Shown: positions 25,271 to 35,122, numbered from the stretch's first letter. The stretch is 40,764 bases of DNA from Dorea sp. (GCA_022769185.1 JALEKG010000050.1:1-40764), one strand, 5' to 3'. Notes: generated from the sequence alone by a model not told the origin. Numbers and translations are program-made.

Positions 25271-25564
25271 ATGGCAAAATGGGGAAAAAAATTATTAGGA
25301 CTTGCCGCAGCCGGCGGCGCAATCGCAGGTCTTGTCTATTATTTTAAGAAAAAAGATACAAACGAGGACGATGACTTTGAAGATGATTTTGAAGACGATG
25401 ACCTCGATCTCGACAATGATCTTGAACCGGTCGACCGCGGATACGTCAATTTAAATACGGCTCCGAAAGCCGAAAAGGCTGAAGAGGGCAAAGAGGAAAC
25501 AGATACTGAAAAATCTGAAGAAGGCTCTGCGAAACCATCGGAGTCCGAAGAAGCCGAAGAATAG
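25271..25564 (+). CDS. Small membrane-anchored acidic protein
   Basis: A 97-residue protein with a basic start (MAKWGKK), one glycine/alanine-rich hydrophobic helix (about 8-25), a KKK stop-transfer and a very acidic disordered tail (EDDDFEDDFEDDDLDLD, then Glu/Ser/Lys repeats). ATG at 25271 follows AAAGGAG. The arrangement resembles YtxH-type proteins but I would not assign a family. It has its own terminator and is divergent from the AGCS gene. Confidence 0.75.
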   Translation: MAKWGKKLLGLAAAGGAIAGLVYYFKKKDTNEDDDFEDDFEDDDLDLDNDLEPVDRGYVNLNTAPKAEKAEEGKEETDTEKSEEGSAKPSESEEAEE

Positions 25565-25579
25565 ACAATAATGACAGAG

Positions 25580-25616
25580 AACGGGAAGGTGCCCGCAAAA
25601 GCTCCTTCCCGTTTTA
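25580..25616 (+). terminator. Terminator between converging genes
   Basis: AACGGGAAGG pairs with CCTTCCCGTT, followed by TTATT on the plus strand; ends at the stop codon of the convergent MocR gene. The A-rich left flank is short, so it mainly ends plus-strand transcription. Confidence 0.8.
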
Positions 25617-27011
25617 TTATCTCCAGCATTGATTCAGCAATTTCACAGCTTCTCTGATATCCTGCTCGGAAAGATTTGCATATCCCAAAAGGATCGTTGG
25701 CTTCCTGCCTTGTTCCTCTTTGATGCAATAATCAGACATTCCGTACACCCGGATATCCTGTTCATATGCCCGGCTGATCAGTTCTTCCTCTGTCATTCCG
25801 TTTTCAAACGTCAGAAGCAGATGGACCCCTGCATTTTCCCCGGAAATTTTACAGATATCTTCCATCGGGCGGAGTGCTTCGATCAATACATCATGACGGT
25901 TCTTATATAATGCTCTGGTTTTATTCAGATGCCGTTCATAATACCCGTCTTCAATAAATTTCTGGACGATCTGCTGATCCACTTTGGAAACCGTTGAATT
26001 GACGAAGCTTGCCTGTGTGTGGTATGCCTCCATAAGTGATTCCGGCAGAACCATATAGCTTAAACGAATCGCAGGCGCAATTGACTTGGAGAAAGTACCA
26101 AGATAGATCACCTTCCCCTGCACATCATACCCCTGAAGTGCAGGAATCGGCTTGCCCTTATAACGGAATTCACTATCATAATCATCTTCAATAATGTATC
26201 TTCCTTCTTTTTGGTATGCCCATTTTAGGAGCTCCATCCGCCGCCTGATCGGCATAACAATTCCGGTAGGATACTGGTGAGACGGTGTTACATAAGCGAT
26301 ATCGGCTTCCGATTCTTCCAGCTCAGACACTTTCATGCCGAACCGGTCTACAGACACCGTCACAGTCGGATAAGAAAGACCTTTTACCAAACGATATGCC
26401 TGCTTATAAGTAGGATCCTCAAATGCAATCCGATGCTCCAGACCTAAGATCATACTAAGAAGCATCAGAATATAATCGCTTCCTGCTCCAATCACAATCT
26501 GTTCCGGAGAACAATTTACTCCTCTGGCCTGATACAAATAGTTGCTGATTGCGTTTCGAAAGCCATACTCACCTTGCGGATCTCCAGAACGGAATAGTTC
26601 TGTCTTATCATCAATCAGAATATCTTTTGATAATTTTCTCCACACATTATAAGGGAAACTGTTCAGATCGACACCATTCGGTGTAAAATCATAGCGGTAT
26701 TTTTTCTTTTCTTCCTTATATATCCGAAGCTTTTCCTGGCCCCTTTCCAGATGATATAATTCATCAATCTGTGCTACAAAAAAACCCCTGTATGGAGCAG
26801 ATTCGATATAGCCTTCCGAGAGCAGCTGTTCATATGCCAGTTCCACCGTACTGCGGCTGACCTCCAGATGCTTTGACAGGGCTCTGGTCGACGGAAGTTT
26901 TTCTCCGTACGGAATCCGCCCTGTCTGAATATTCGACTTGATATAATCATAAATCTGCTCATATAACGGAATTTTAGAATGATTTTTCAGATTAATCGTC
27001 AGTTCGTTCAT
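25617..27011 (-). CDS. MocR/PdxR-type regulator (GntR HTH plus aminotransferase domain)
   Basis: A 464-residue fusion: an N-terminal GntR winged helix (about 10-80: PLYEQIYDYIKSNIQTGRIPYG, LPSTRALSKHLEVSRSTV) and a class I aminotransferase-like domain that binds PLP. Lys309 (YLGTFSKSIAP) is the probable Schiff-base lysine; DDYDSEFRYKG carries the PLP pyridine Asp. Family members sense PLP or GABA-type ligands and control vitamin B6 or amino-acid genes. No pdxST or gabT target is adjacent. It begins 15 bases after glnS on the same strand and can be co-transcribed with it. Confidence 0.9.
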   Translation of the reverse strand: MNELTINLKNHSKIPLYEQIYDYIKSNIQTGRIPYGEKLPSTRALSKHLEVSRSTVELAYEQLLSEGYIESAPYRGFFVAQIDELYHLERGQEKLRIYKEEKKKYRYDFTPNGVDLNSFPYNVWRKLSKDILIDDKTELFRSGDPQGEYGFRNAISNYLYQARGVNCSPEQIVIGAGSDYILMLLSMILGLEHRIAFEDPTYKQAYRLVKGLSYPTVTVSVDRFGMKVSELEESEADIAYVTPSHQYPTGIVMPIRRRMELLKWAYQKEGRYIIEDDYDSEFRYKGKPIPALQGYDVQGKVIYLGTFSKSIAPAIRLSYMVLPESLMEAYHTQASFVNSTVSKVDQQIVQKFIEDGYYERHLNKTRALYKNRHDVLIEALRPMEDICKISGENAGVHLLLTFENGMTEEELISRAYEQDIRVYGMSDYCIKEEQGRKPTILLGYANLSEQDIREAVKLLNQCWR

Positions 27012-27026
27012 ATAGTTTACTTTTCT

Positions 27027-28694
27027 TTATTTTGGCAGTTTAAATGAACTCTTTAATGATACAATTCGGTTGAACACAAGTGCATCCGGTGTAGAATCTT
27101 TCGAGTCAATACAGAAATATCCGTTTCTCACAAACTGAAAACTATCACATGGTCCGGCCTCATTAAAACTATCTTCCACATAGCAGTTCTTCAAAATTTC
27201 CAGAGAATTTGGATTCAGGTTCAATGATCCATCTTCTTTATTATACACACCCTTCTCTTCATCAATCAGATTCTCATATAATCTGACTTCTGCCTTCTTT
27301 GCATACGGTGCTGCCACCCAGTGAATCGTTCCTTTTACTTTACGTCCGGTAAAGCCGGTTCCACACTTTGTCTCCGGATCATAAGTACAATGCACAACCG
27401 TTACATTCCCTTCTTCATCCGTTTCATAACTTTCACATTTTACAAAATATGCGTGCATCAGCCGAACTTCATTTCCTGGGAAAAGACGGAAATATTTCTT
27501 CGGAGGATCGATCATGAAATCATCTTTCTCAATAAAAAGTTCTCTGCAGAATGGGACCTTCCGCATGCCAAGCTCTGGATTCTCCATGTTATTATCCACA
27601 TCAAGATATTCTACTTCACCTTCCGGATAATTATCAATGACCAGCTTGATCGGATTAAGGACAGCCATCATACGGGATTTTTTCAATTTCAGATCCTCTC
27701 GGATACAGTATTCCAGCATTGCATAGTCCACAGAGCTCTGACTCTTGGATACTCCACACATTTCCACAAACATCTTAATGGATTCCGGTGTGAACCCTCT
27801 TCTTCTCAATGCCGCAATGGATACCAGTCTCGGATCGTCCCAGCCATCTACAATGCCATCCATAACCAGCTTCTTAATATATCTCTTACCTGTAACTACG
27901 TTAGTCAGATACAGTTTGGAAAACTCAATCTGACGCGGAGCCGGATCGAATTCGCACTCTCTGACTACCCAGTCATAAAGTGGTCTGTGATCTTCAAATT
28001 CCAGTGTACAGATTGAATGCGTAATGTGTTCCACTGCATCTTCAATCGGATGTGCAAAATCATACATCGGATAAATACACCATTTATCCCCTGTATTATG
28101 ATGTGTCATATGGGCCACACGATAGATGATCGGATCACGCATGTTGATATTCGGAGATGCCATATCGATCTTTGCACGAAGCACTCTTTCACCGTCTTTA
28201 CACTTGCCTTCCTTCATTTCTTCAAATAATCTCAGGTTTTCTTCCACAGAACGGTCACGATATGGACTGTTTTTACCAGGTTCTGTTAACGTTCCACGAT
28301 ATTCGCGAATCTCATCTGCATTCAGATCACAGACAAAAGCCTTTCCCTTCTTAATCAGCTTTACTGCACATTCATACATGATATCAAAATAATCTGATGC
28401 GAAATACAGATGCTCTTTCCAGTCTGCACCCAGCCATTTTACATCTTCTTTGATAGATTCTACAAATTCCATATCTTCTTTAGTCGGGTTCGTATCATCA
28501 AATCTTAAATGAAAGGTTCCATTATATTTCTGAGCGAGACCATAATTCAAAAGAATGGATTTCGCATGTCCGATATGCAGATATCCATTCGGTTCCGGCG
28601 GGAATCTGGTACAGACTTCTGTATACACTCCTTCTGCCAGATCTTTATCTATTTCCTGTTCGATAAAATTTTTTGAAACTATTTCTTCTCCCAT
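27027..28694 (-). CDS. glnS: Glutaminyl-tRNA synthetase
   Basis: Class I synthetase that charges tRNA-Gln directly, 555 residues. The HIGH motif is [10 protein letters not shown] (HIGH at 40-43). The C-terminal anticodon-binding beta-barrels follow GWDDPRL and [11 protein letters not shown]. The KMSKS loop is unusual: [13 protein letters not shown] replaces the VMSKRKL type, but the catalytic lysine (Lys270) remains. GlnRS is patchy in Firmicutes, where many use the GatCAB amidation route, so its presence is of interest. ATG at 28694 follows CAAGGAGGAG. It probably heads a glnS-mocR unit. Confidence 0.96.
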   Translation of the reverse strand: MGEEIVSKNFIEQEIDKDLAEGVYTEVCTRFPPEPNGYLHIGHAKSILLNYGLAQKYNGTFHLRFDDTNPTKEDMEFVESIKEDVKWLGADWKEHLYFASDYFDIMYECAVKLIKKGKAFVCDLNADEIREYRGTLTEPGKNSPYRDRSVEENLRLFEEMKEGKCKDGERVLRAKIDMASPNINMRDPIIYRVAHMTHHNTGDKWCIYPMYDFAHPIEDAVEHITHSICTLEFEDHRPLYDWVVRECEFDPAPRQIEFSKLYLTNVVTGKRYIKKLVMDGIVDGWDDPRLVSIAALRRRGFTPESIKMFVEMCGVSKSQSSVDYAMLEYCIREDLKLKKSRMMAVLNPIKLVIDNYPEGEVEYLDVDNNMENPELGMRKVPFCRELFIEKDDFMIDPPKKYFRLFPGNEVRLMHAYFVKCESYETDEEGNVTVVHCTYDPETKCGTGFTGRKVKGTIHWVAAPYAKKAEVRLYENLIDEEKGVYNKEDGSLNLNPNSLEILKNCYVEDSFNEAGPCDSFQFVRNGYFCIDSKDSTPDALVFNRIVSLKSSFKLPK

Positions 28695-28743
28695 GATGCT
28701 CCTCCTTGTAGATACTTACATTATGTTCCTTATCTTATCATAA

Positions 28744-28788
28744 AAAATAGGGTGAAACAAGGTGGATTCCACCGTTTTCACCACTTTA
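28744..28788 (-). terminator. Terminator after the Nudix gene
   Basis: A two-part stem: GGTGAAAAC with GTTTCACC outside and GGTGG with CCACC inside (loop AAT), then CTATTTTTTATG on the minus strand. It also overlaps a weak extended -10 (TGA-TAAGAT, near 28733) that may serve glnS. Confidence 0.7.
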
Positions 28789-29484
28789 CAGCCGATTTTT
28801 CAATACTACAAGAGCATTCACAATGATCGCTGCATGGTCTGCTGCCAGCATCCCCATCTCTTTTACCCGAAATTTTTCTTCCCTGATCAGTCCTTCACTG
28901 GCAGTCCTCTCAACCACTGCCGTTGTGTCCAGTTTCCGGCTGTCATTCTGAATTCTTAAAGTATAGAGGTCTCTTTGTATCTCCTTTGTCCATTCTGCCT
29001 GTGTATGCTCCAGACTCACATCACACCATACAGCATCTGCTGCATCATCTCCTGCCTGAACCTTTACATCTTTCTCATCTATCAGCGCCATATAGGCCGT
29101 AGTGATCACCCGTGTACGAGGATCTCTGTCATAGTCGCCATATGTCGCGATCTGTTCCATGACAAGTCCTGCAACCCCCGTCTCTTCTTCTAATTCTCTT
29201 CTGGCTGTATCCTCCAGATTTTCCTTCAGATTCACGAATCCTCCCGGCAATGCCCAGTATCCAATACTCGGATGATTACTTCTCTTAACAAGTAACAACC
29301 TTATTCCTTCCAAGCTTGCATCCAGTTTTCCTGCATGTGCAAATATAACGGCATCCGTTGTACAGCTTGGCGTCTGATAACGGTACGGATCATATGCTTC
29401 CAAAAACTCCTTCAGTGTTTTCCCATCCGCATTCTTCTCTCCTGTCCCTTGAAATTTCGATATATCTTCTAAAAACAATGACAT
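28786..29484 (-). CDS. Nudix hydrolase
   Basis: A 232-residue Nudix protein. The Nudix box GGFVNLKENLEDTARRELEEETG fits GX5EX7REUXEEXGU. An N-terminal region (DPYRYQTPSCTTDAVIF) and a winged-helix-like C-terminus (about 150-232) resemble the ADP-ribose pyrophosphatase/NrtR-like group. So it could hydrolyse a nucleoside diphosphate derivative or act as a regulator. The start at 29484 was chosen because GGAGAG precedes it; the MATE stop lies one base upstream (TAA-T-ATG), so the pair is translationally coupled. Confidence 0.88.
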   Translation of the reverse strand: MSLFLEDISKFQGTGEKNADGKTLKEFLEAYDPYRYQTPSCTTDAVIFAHAGKLDASLEGIRLLLVKRSNHPSIGYWALPGGFVNLKENLEDTARRELEEETGVAGLVMEQIATYGDYDRDPRTRVITTAYMALIDEKDVKVQAGDDAADAVWCDVSLEHTQAEWTKEIQRDLYTLRIQNDSRKLDTTAVVERTASEGLIREEKFRVKEMGMLAADHAAIIVNALVVLKNRL

Positions 29485-29485
29485 A

Positions 29486-30829
29486 TTATCTCTCCTTTCT
29501 TCCCGGCATCCATCTGCCTTTCCATGCATAGATCAAAATGATTACCATACCAATCACCCACGACAAAGGATACACACACATGATACTTGAGAACTGATGG
29601 GAAACTGGCAGAACCGTCCCGATCCAGATCACACGGAACACACACAATGAAAACAGAATAATCAGCATCGGCTGAAGCGTATGTCCTGTTCCGCGGATCG
29701 TACCTGCCAGTACATGTAAAATTGCCAGAGACCAGTAAAACGGGCAGAAAAACTTCATTATATACACACCATATGCTACAACCTTCTGATTGTCAGAAAA
29801 CACTCCGATCACCTGAGGAGCGAAGATCATCAGAAGGATTCCCGTAACAATCGTATAAAGGACACCCATTCCCACAGACAGATACATTCCCTTTTTCACT
29901 CTGTCGTTTCTCCGTGCCCCAATATTCTGACCGGTAAATGTAGTTGCCGCTGTACTGAAACTCATCACAGGAAGTATATTAAATCCGTCAATCTTAAGAT
30001 ATGCTGCGAATCCTGCCATCGCATCTGCACCAAAACTATTTACACTGGACTGGACAATCACATTGGAAAATGAGATCACGACATGCTGGATCCCGGTCGG
30101 CAGCCCAATCTTGATAATCTTAGATGGCATGTTTTTATAAAACCGGATCTCCCGTATCCGTACGCGATAGATTTCCTGACTTCTGATTAAAAATAAAAGA
30201 ATAAAAACGCCGGAAAGAAGCTGACTGATATCCGTTGCCAAAGCCACCCCGACAATCCCCATTTTCAATACTACAACGAAGAACAGATCTAAAAAAATAT
30301 TGGAAATAGCTGCGATTATCAGATATGTCAGTGACTTTCTGGAATTACCTACTGCATTTAATATTCCAGCTGACATATTATAAATCACTGAGAAGAGGAT
30401 TCCTCCAAAATATACCTGCAAATAAACGACTGCCTGTTCAAATACCTCCTGTGGAGTTCCCATCATCCTCAATAGATATGGCACAAGTACAATTCCCACA
30501 ACAGTCATAACTGCACCAGCTGTCATCGCAATTGCCAGAGTCGTATGAACCGCCTTTCTTACCCCCTCTTCGTCCTGGGCACCAAAAAACTGTGCGATCA
30601 CAACTCCCGCCCCGGCAGAAGCACCGACACAGAATCCAATCAGAAGGTTGATGATGCTTCCTCCGGAACCGACCGCCGCAAGTGCTTCACTTCCTATATA
30701 GTTTCCCACAATAATAGAATCTACCGTATTGTACAACTGTTGAAATAAATTACCAAGAATCAACGGTATGGAATACAACAGAAGCTGTTTCCATATAGAG
30801 CCTTCCGTCATGACTGTTGATTTTCTCAT
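29486..30829 (-). CDS. MATE family efflux transporter (second copy)
   Basis: MATE antiporter of 447 residues, about twelve helices (IWKQLLLYSIPLILGNLFQQLYNTVDSIIVGNYIG, GLPTGIQHVVISFSNVIVQSSVN, FTGQNIGARR). The ATG at 30829 is preceded by GAGGTGG. A longer frame to 31009 would read through a terminator and the tRNA gene and is rejected. It shares a transcript with the Nudix gene. No separate promoter is obvious between the tRNA terminator and this gene. The substrate cannot be read from sequence. Confidence 0.92.
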   Translation of the reverse strand: MRKSTVMTEGSIWKQLLLYSIPLILGNLFQQLYNTVDSIIVGNYIGSEALAAVGSGGSIINLLIGFCVGASAGAGVVIAQFFGAQDEEGVRKAVHTTLAIAMTAGAVMTVVGIVLVPYLLRMMGTPQEVFEQAVVYLQVYFGGILFSVIYNMSAGILNAVGNSRKSLTYLIIAAISNIFLDLFFVVVLKMGIVGVALATDISQLLSGVFILLFLIRSQEIYRVRIREIRFYKNMPSKIIKIGLPTGIQHVVISFSNVIVQSSVNSFGADAMAGFAAYLKIDGFNILPVMSFSTAATTFTGQNIGARRNDRVKKGMYLSVGMGVLYTIVTGILLMIFAPQVIGVFSDNQKVVAYGVYIMKFFCPFYWSLAILHVLAGTIRGTGHTLQPMLIILFSLCVFRVIWIGTVLPVSHQFSSIMCVYPLSWVIGMVIILIYAWKGRWMPGRKER

Positions 30830-30899
30830 CTTTTGCCACCTCTTTCTCCACATACCAAAGGTCCATTGAACCTTTTTATCGCATGCATGACAACACAAA

Positions 30900-30925
30900 A
30901 AACCCTCGATCGTAATCAAGGGTTT
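30900..30925 (-). terminator. Terminator after tRNA-Thr
   Basis: AAACCCTTGAT pairs with ATCGAGGGTTT (11 bp, one G-U) around TACG and is followed by Ts on the minus strand, six bases downstream of the tRNA. Confidence 0.85.
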
Positions 30926-30930
30926 CTCTA

Positions 30931-31003
30931 AGCTGCCTAGCGGAATCGAACCGCCGACCTCCGCCTTACCAAGGCGACGCTCTACCGACTGAGCCAAGGC
31001 AGC
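30931..31003 (-). tRNA. tRNA-Thr (anticodon GGU)
   Basis: A full cloverleaf is visible: acceptor GCTGCCT/AGGCAGC (7 bp), D stem GCTC/GAGC, anticodon stem TCGCC/GGCGG with loop TTGGTAA (anticodon GGT), T stem GGCGG/CCGCT with loop TTCGATT. The discriminator is U73 and CCA is not encoded. Anticodon GGU reads ACC and ACU threonine codons and matches the ACC specifier of the thrS T-box in this window. Confidence 0.97.
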
Positions 31004-31005
31004 AC

Positions 31006-31020
31006 GCATATTCGATATGC
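31006..31020. repeat. Palindrome just before tRNA-Thr
   Basis: GCATAT-TCG-ATATGC, a perfect 6-bp inverted repeat between the promoter and the 5' end of the tRNA. In the primary transcript it would form a short 5' leader hairpin. Confidence 0.45.
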
Positions 31021-31029
31021 AACATTGAT

Positions 31030-31059
31030 ACTATACAATATCAGAACCAGATTTGTCAA
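31030..31059 (-). promoter_or_regulatory. Promoter of tRNA-Thr
   Basis: TTGACA (31059-31054), an 18-base spacer and TATAGT (31035-31030) on the minus strand. It lies just after the sigH stop. Confidence 0.75.
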
Positions 31060-31089
31060 CTGAAATCTCACAATTATTTTAAGATTCTA

Positions 31090-31701
31090 CTACTGTCTGC
31101 TTTCTGATTCCAGAATTTTTTCTGTCTTTCCCTTGATTCTTTGAAGCGCATTATCAATCGTCTTAGGACTTTTGTCTAACAGCTTCGCAATGGTACGGTA
31201 ATCTGTTCCCAGCAGATGAAGATATAACACACGGTTTTCCAGGTCACTCAGGCTCTCTTCAAGACGGCTTTCAATTAATTCCGCATATTCCTTACTGACA
31301 AAAAGCTCTTCCGGATTCGTCTCCTCCTGCGCTTCCATTGTATCAATCAATGAACTCTGGTCTTCCCCTTTTTCATATAATGAAATATAACTGTTAAGCG
31401 GACTATGTTTCTTTCGTTTAGAAGCTTCTATTGCAGAATACATCTGCCTGGTAATACAAAGCTTTGCGAAACTAAAAAAAGAAGCATCCTGCTCTACATT
31501 ATAATCCTGTACTGCCTTAAACAGACCAATCATTCCTTCCTGGATCAGATCATCATTTTCTCCTCCCAGAAGATACATGGCATTCGCTTCCTTCCGGACA
31601 AGATTCTTATATTTCTCCATAATGTAATCTATTATCTTCTTATCCCCATTTCGAAGTTTTCGAATCAGCTGTTCATCCGTCATCTTATTATAATTCGTCA
31701 T
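31090..31701 (-). CDS. sigH: RNA polymerase sigma-H type factor
   Basis: Sigma-70 family factor, 203 residues, resembling Spo0H/SigH, which starts sporulation and transition-phase genes. Region 2 reads YKNLVRKEANAMYLLGGENDDLIQEGMIGLFKAVQDYN and DASFFSFAKLCITRQMYSAIEASKRKKH; region 4 reads SDLENRVLYLHLLGTDYRTIAKLLDKSPKTIDNALQRIK. ATG at 31701 is one base after the rlmB stop. Gene order rlmB-sigH supports the assignment; the yacP gene usually between them is missing. Confidence 0.93.
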   Translation of the reverse strand: MTNYNKMTDEQLIRKLRNGDKKIIDYIMEKYKNLVRKEANAMYLLGGENDDLIQEGMIGLFKAVQDYNVEQDASFFSFAKLCITRQMYSAIEASKRKKHSPLNSYISLYEKGEDQSSLIDTMEAQEETNPEELFVSKEYAELIESRLEESLSDLENRVLYLHLLGTDYRTIAKLLDKSPKTIDNALQRIKGKTEKILESESRQ

Positions 31702-31702
31702 T

Positions 31703-32455
31703 TTAATTCATCCTTTGTCTGACAATCTCATAAGCCAGTACACCCGCTGCCACAGATGCATTCAGGGAATCGATATCTCCCTTCATCGGAATACTTGCAA
31801 TAAAATCACAATTCTCTTTTACCAGACGGCTGACGCCTTCGCCTTCATTTCCAATGACCAGACCGATTGGCCCTTTCAGATTCAGGTCATACATCATCTG
31901 TCCGCCCATATCTGCACAGACAAACCACAGTCCTTTCTCCTTTAATTCTTCCATTGTTTTCGTAAGGTTTGTCACTTTTGCAACCGGAGTATAATTCAGT
32001 GCTCCCGCTGATGTTTTTGCAACCGTTGCAGTAAGCCCTACTGCCCGTCGTTTCGGAATGATCACTCCATGTGCTCCTGCAAGATTCGCCGTACGGATAA
32101 TTGCACCCAGATTATGCGGATCTTCGATATTATCCAGTAAAATTAAAAACGGATCCTCTCCTCTTTCTTCCGCAAGTTTCAGCATATCCTCTACTTCAGA
32201 ATACTCATAAGCAGCCGTACAGGCAATCACTCCCTGATGCTTCCCAGTTACCGATAACTGTGTTAGTCTTTCTTTCTCAACAAACTGGATGATGGTATCA
32301 TGCTTTCTCGCTTCTCTCACGATTGTACGAACCGGACCATCCTGGCATCCATCCAGTACGTACAGTTTATCCACCGGTTTTCCGGAACGAAATGCTTCCA
32401 GAACTGCATTGCGTCCCTCTATGATATTTTCATTCACCTTTTTTTCATTATTCAT
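31703..32455 (-). CDS. rlmB: 23S rRNA (guanosine-2251-2'-O)-methyltransferase, TrmH family
   Basis: SPOUT methyltransferase, 250 residues. An N-terminal substrate-binding domain (IIEGRNAVLEAFRSGKPVDKLYV) precedes the trefoil-knot catalytic domain with motif 1 LDNIEDPHNLGAIIRTANLAGA, motif 2 GLVIGNEGEGVSRLV and motif 3 IPMKGDIDSLNASVAAGVLAYEI. It is expected to methylate G2251 of 23S rRNA with S-adenosylmethionine. It lies nine bases after mrnC in the conserved cysS-mrnC-rlmB order. Confidence 0.94.
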   Translation of the reverse strand: MNNEKKVNENIIEGRNAVLEAFRSGKPVDKLYVLDGCQDGPVRTIVREARKHDTIIQFVEKERLTQLSVTGKHQGVIACTAAYEYSEVEDMLKLAEERGEDPFLILLDNIEDPHNLGAIIRTANLAGAHGVIIPKRRAVGLTATVAKTSAGALNYTPVAKVTNLTKTMEELKEKGLWFVCADMGGQMMYDLNLKGPIGLVIGNEGEGVSRLVKENCDFIASIPMKGDIDSLNASVAAGVLAYEIVRQRMN

Positions 32456-32464
32456 ATGGACTCC

Positions 32465-32908
32465 TTATCCGTCTTTCAGACTATCTAATCCTATTTTAAC
32501 CAGTTCCAGCATTCTTTTCCACTCTTTTTTCAGATACAGATATCCTATCAGCGCTTCAAACCCCGTAGCTCTTCTGTAATCGGTAATCGACTGGTTTTTA
32601 GCCGGAGAAACACTCTTGGCATTTCTGCCACGTTTATAAACCGCATGTTCTTCTTCTGTCAGATACTCCTGAATCTTTCGCATCATCTGAGATTGTGCAG
32701 ACGCCTGTACATAGGAGCTGGTTTCTTGGTGCATCTTCTGAACCTGCTTATTCCCCTCATTCACTACCAGTGATTTGATAATAAGATCATATATACTATC
32801 TCCGATATATGCTAAAGTAAGAGGTGAATATTCTTTTATATCCACCTCTCTCATTTGGAATAATTCCTGCATATAGGAGTCAAACTGCCATTCTATGCTC
32901 TTTTCCAT
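32465..32908 (-). CDS. mrnC: Mini-ribonuclease III
   Basis: Endonuclease that matures 23S rRNA 3' and 5' ends in Firmicutes, 147 residues. It has only the RNase III catalytic domain, with the signature [15 protein letters not shown] and the later acidic position in [13 protein letters not shown], and no dsRNA-binding domain. The start overlaps the end of cysS by 16 bases, so it is translated in coupling. Confidence 0.93.
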   Translation of the reverse strand: MEKSIEWQFDSYMQELFQMREVDIKEYSPLTLAYIGDSIYDLIIKSLVVNEGNKQVQKMHQETSSYVQASAQSQMMRKIQEYLTEEEHAVYKRGRNAKSVSPAKNQSITDYRRATGFEALIGYLYLKKEWKRMLELVKIGLDSLKDG

Positions 32909-34299
32909 TGTACTCCCTCTCGAGTATCCTTTAACACAATACCCTTTTCTAATAATTCATCCCTGATTGCATCTGCTCTTGCAAAATCTTTCGCTTTACG
33001 TGCTGCCTGACGCTCTTCAATCAGTTTTTCAATCTCTTCGTCCAGAATATCTTCTTTTTTATCAACAATCAGTCCAAGGACATCTGTCAGTTTTACCAGA
33101 AGTTCAAATAAATTCTTCAGGTATTCATTTGAGCTTTCTGCATTTGATGTAGTATTGATATATTTTACCAGATCAAAAACAGCTGCTACTGCATCCGCAG
33201 TATTGAAATCATCATCCATTGCCGCCTCAAATTTCTGAACATATTCCTCTGTCTTGGCAAAGGATGTCTTTTCTTCTGCCGTCATTGCATCTATCTTTGC
33301 ATTTTCCATTAAGAATTTCAAATTATCTGCAGCATTTGTAATACGCTCCAGACCGTTCTTGGAAGCCTCCATCAGATCCGCACTGAAGTTCAGAGGACTT
33401 CTGTAATGCGCACTTAACATAAAGAAACGAAGCACCTGGAGATCATATTGTTCACTGATCTCACGAACGGTACGGAAATTACCGAGAGATTTACTCATCT
33501 TTCTATTGTCAATGTTCAAAAATGCATTGTGCATCCAATATCTTGCAAACTCTTTTCCATTTGCCGCTTCACTTTGAGCAATTTCATTTTCATGATGTGG
33601 GAAAATCAGATCCTCACCACCAGCATGTATATCAATCTGCTCACCCAGATATTTCTTGGACATCTCAGAACATTCAATATGCCATCCCGGACGACCTTCA
33701 CACCACGGAGACTTCCATGCAGGCTCTCCTTCTTTTTTCGGCTTCCAGAGCACGAAATCCAACGGATCTTCCTTTTCATCTTCTCCAGTCACCAGAAGGG
33801 AACGCTCTCCAGAACGCAAGTCATCTAAATTCTTGTGAGAAAGCTTACCGTATCCCTCAAATTTTCTGGTACGGTAATATACCGTGCCATTTTTTTCATA
33901 TGCATAGCCTTTATCAATCAGTGTCTGAATCATGTCTACCATTCCGCAGATTTCCTCCGTTGCCAGCGGATTCTTTGTTGCAGGCTTGATATTCATTCCC
34001 TCCATATCCTTTTTACACTCTGCAATGTAACGTTTGGAAATCTCATCAGAGGATACGCCTTCTTCAATTGCTTTCTTTATGATCTTATCATCCACATCCG
34101 TAAAATTGGATACAAAATTAACATCGTATCCTTTATACTCAAAATATCTTCTGACAGTATCAAAAACAATCATTGGTCTTGCATTTCCAATGTGAATAAA
34201 GTTATATACGGTCGGACCGCATACATACATCTTTACTTTTCCTTCTTCCAATGGAACAAATTCTTCTTTTTGCCTTGATAATGTGTTAAAAATCTTCAT
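32893..34299 (-). CDS. cysS: Cysteinyl-tRNA synthetase
   Basis: Class I synthetase charging tRNA-Cys, 468 residues. The zinc-binding Cys27 (VCGPT), the HIGN box (FIHIGNAR, 36-39), WHIECS, and KMSKS ([11 protein letters not shown]) are all present, with the C-terminal anticodon-binding helices ([17 protein letters not shown]). The ATG at 34299 is two bases after the cysE stop. Both are downstream of the Cys T-box. Confidence 0.98.
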   Translation of the reverse strand: MKIFNTLSRQKEEFVPLEEGKVKMYVCGPTVYNFIHIGNARPMIVFDTVRRYFEYKGYDVNFVSNFTDVDDKIIKKAIEEGVSSDEISKRYIAECKKDMEGMNIKPATKNPLATEEICGMVDMIQTLIDKGYAYEKNGTVYYRTRKFEGYGKLSHKNLDDLRSGERSLLVTGEDEKEDPLDFVLWKPKKEGEPAWKSPWCEGRPGWHIECSEMSKKYLGEQIDIHAGGEDLIFPHHENEIAQSEAANGKEFARYWMHNAFLNIDNRKMSKSLGNFRTVREISEQYDLQVLRFFMLSAHYRSPLNFSADLMEASKNGLERITNAADNLKFLMENAKIDAMTAEEKTSFAKTEEYVQKFEAAMDDDFNTADAVAAVFDLVKYINTTSNAESSNEYLKNLFELLVKLTDVLGLIVDKKEDILDEEIEKLIEERQAARKAKDFARADAIRDELLEKGIVLKDTREGVQWKRA

Positions 34300-34301
34300 G
34301 A

Positions 34302-35000
34302 CTACTCTTTCTCCTTTTCTCCTATGATTTCAATACTCTCATCTCTCATACATTTCATTCGTTTTTCCATTTCCTGAATCTGCTTATGCAGCCTTAAGTT
34401 GTCTGCCTGCAGTTCCCGGATATCGTTGCTGATCGGATCCGGCAGATGCACCTGATCCAGATCCAGTCTCGGGACTCTTTCATCCCCCATTTTTACAATT
34501 CTTCCCGGTACACCTACTACCGTACAGTTTGGTGGTACCTCTTTAAGGACCACACTTCCTGCACCAATTTTAGAATTCTCTCCTATCGTAAAAGATCCGA
34601 GCACTTTTGCGCCGGCACTTACCATCACATTGTCTTTCAGCGTTGGATGACGTTTTCCCTGTTCCTTTCCGGTACCACCCAGGGTCACTCCCTGATATAA
34701 TGTGATATTATCCCCAAGTTCTGCAGTCTCTCCGATAATCACTCCACTTCCATGATCTATAAAGAGTCCTTTCCCTATGGTTGCTCCAGGATGGATCTCT
34801 ATTCCAGTCTTTCGGGCAGCTCTCTGAGAAACCCATCTTGCCAAAAAATAATGCTTCTTCAGATAAAGCTTATGTGCTACCCGGTAATGAAGAATCGCCT
34901 TAAAACTGGAGTACAAGAACACTTCCATATTCGACTTAATCGCAGGATCCCGCTCCCGGATTACCTGAATCTCTTCCTTGACATACGATATAATGCCCAT
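34302..35000 (-). CDS. cysE: Serine O-acetyltransferase
   Basis: Makes O-acetylserine, the precursor of cysteine, from serine and acetyl-CoA. A short N-terminal helical domain ([23 protein letters not shown]) precedes a left-handed beta-helix of hexapeptide repeats: [20 protein letters not shown]-like DHGSG with the catalytic His, [30 protein letters not shown]. The 232-residue form has an extra C-terminal coiled segment ([21 protein letters not shown]) instead of the usual short CysK-binding tail ending in Ile. ATG at 35000 follows AAGGAGAGA. It is first in the T-box operon. Confidence 0.94.
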   Translation of the reverse strand: MGIISYVKEEIQVIRERDPAIKSNMEVFLYSSFKAILHYRVAHKLYLKKHYFLARWVSQRAARKTGIEIHPGATIGKGLFIDHGSGVIIGETAELGDNITLYQGVTLGGTGKEQGKRHPTLKDNVMVSAGAKVLGSFTIGENSKIGAGSVVLKEVPPNCTVVGVPGRIVKMGDERVPRLDLDQVHLPDPISNDIRELQADNLRLHKQIQEMEKRMKCMRDESIEIIGEKEKE

Positions 35001-35083
35001 GATGATCTCTCCTTTTTATTCGAAGTACAGCTTCGCAACAGTATGGCGAGCGCTATTCTCGATTATGGCGGAACTGTTGTAAC

Positions 35084-35122
35084 AAAAAAAACTCCGTCTC
35101 CTGTATTCCAAGAGACGAAGTA
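35084..35122 (-). terminator. Terminator of the Cys T-box
   Basis: ACTTCGTCTCT pairs with GGAGACGGAGT (11 bp with G-U pairs) and is followed by seven Ts on the minus strand. Confidence 0.88.

Noticed and set aside
30830-31009. N-terminal 60 residues of a longer MATE protein
   Set aside because: This part translates a tRNA gene and its terminator; a good ribosome binding site places the true start at 30829.
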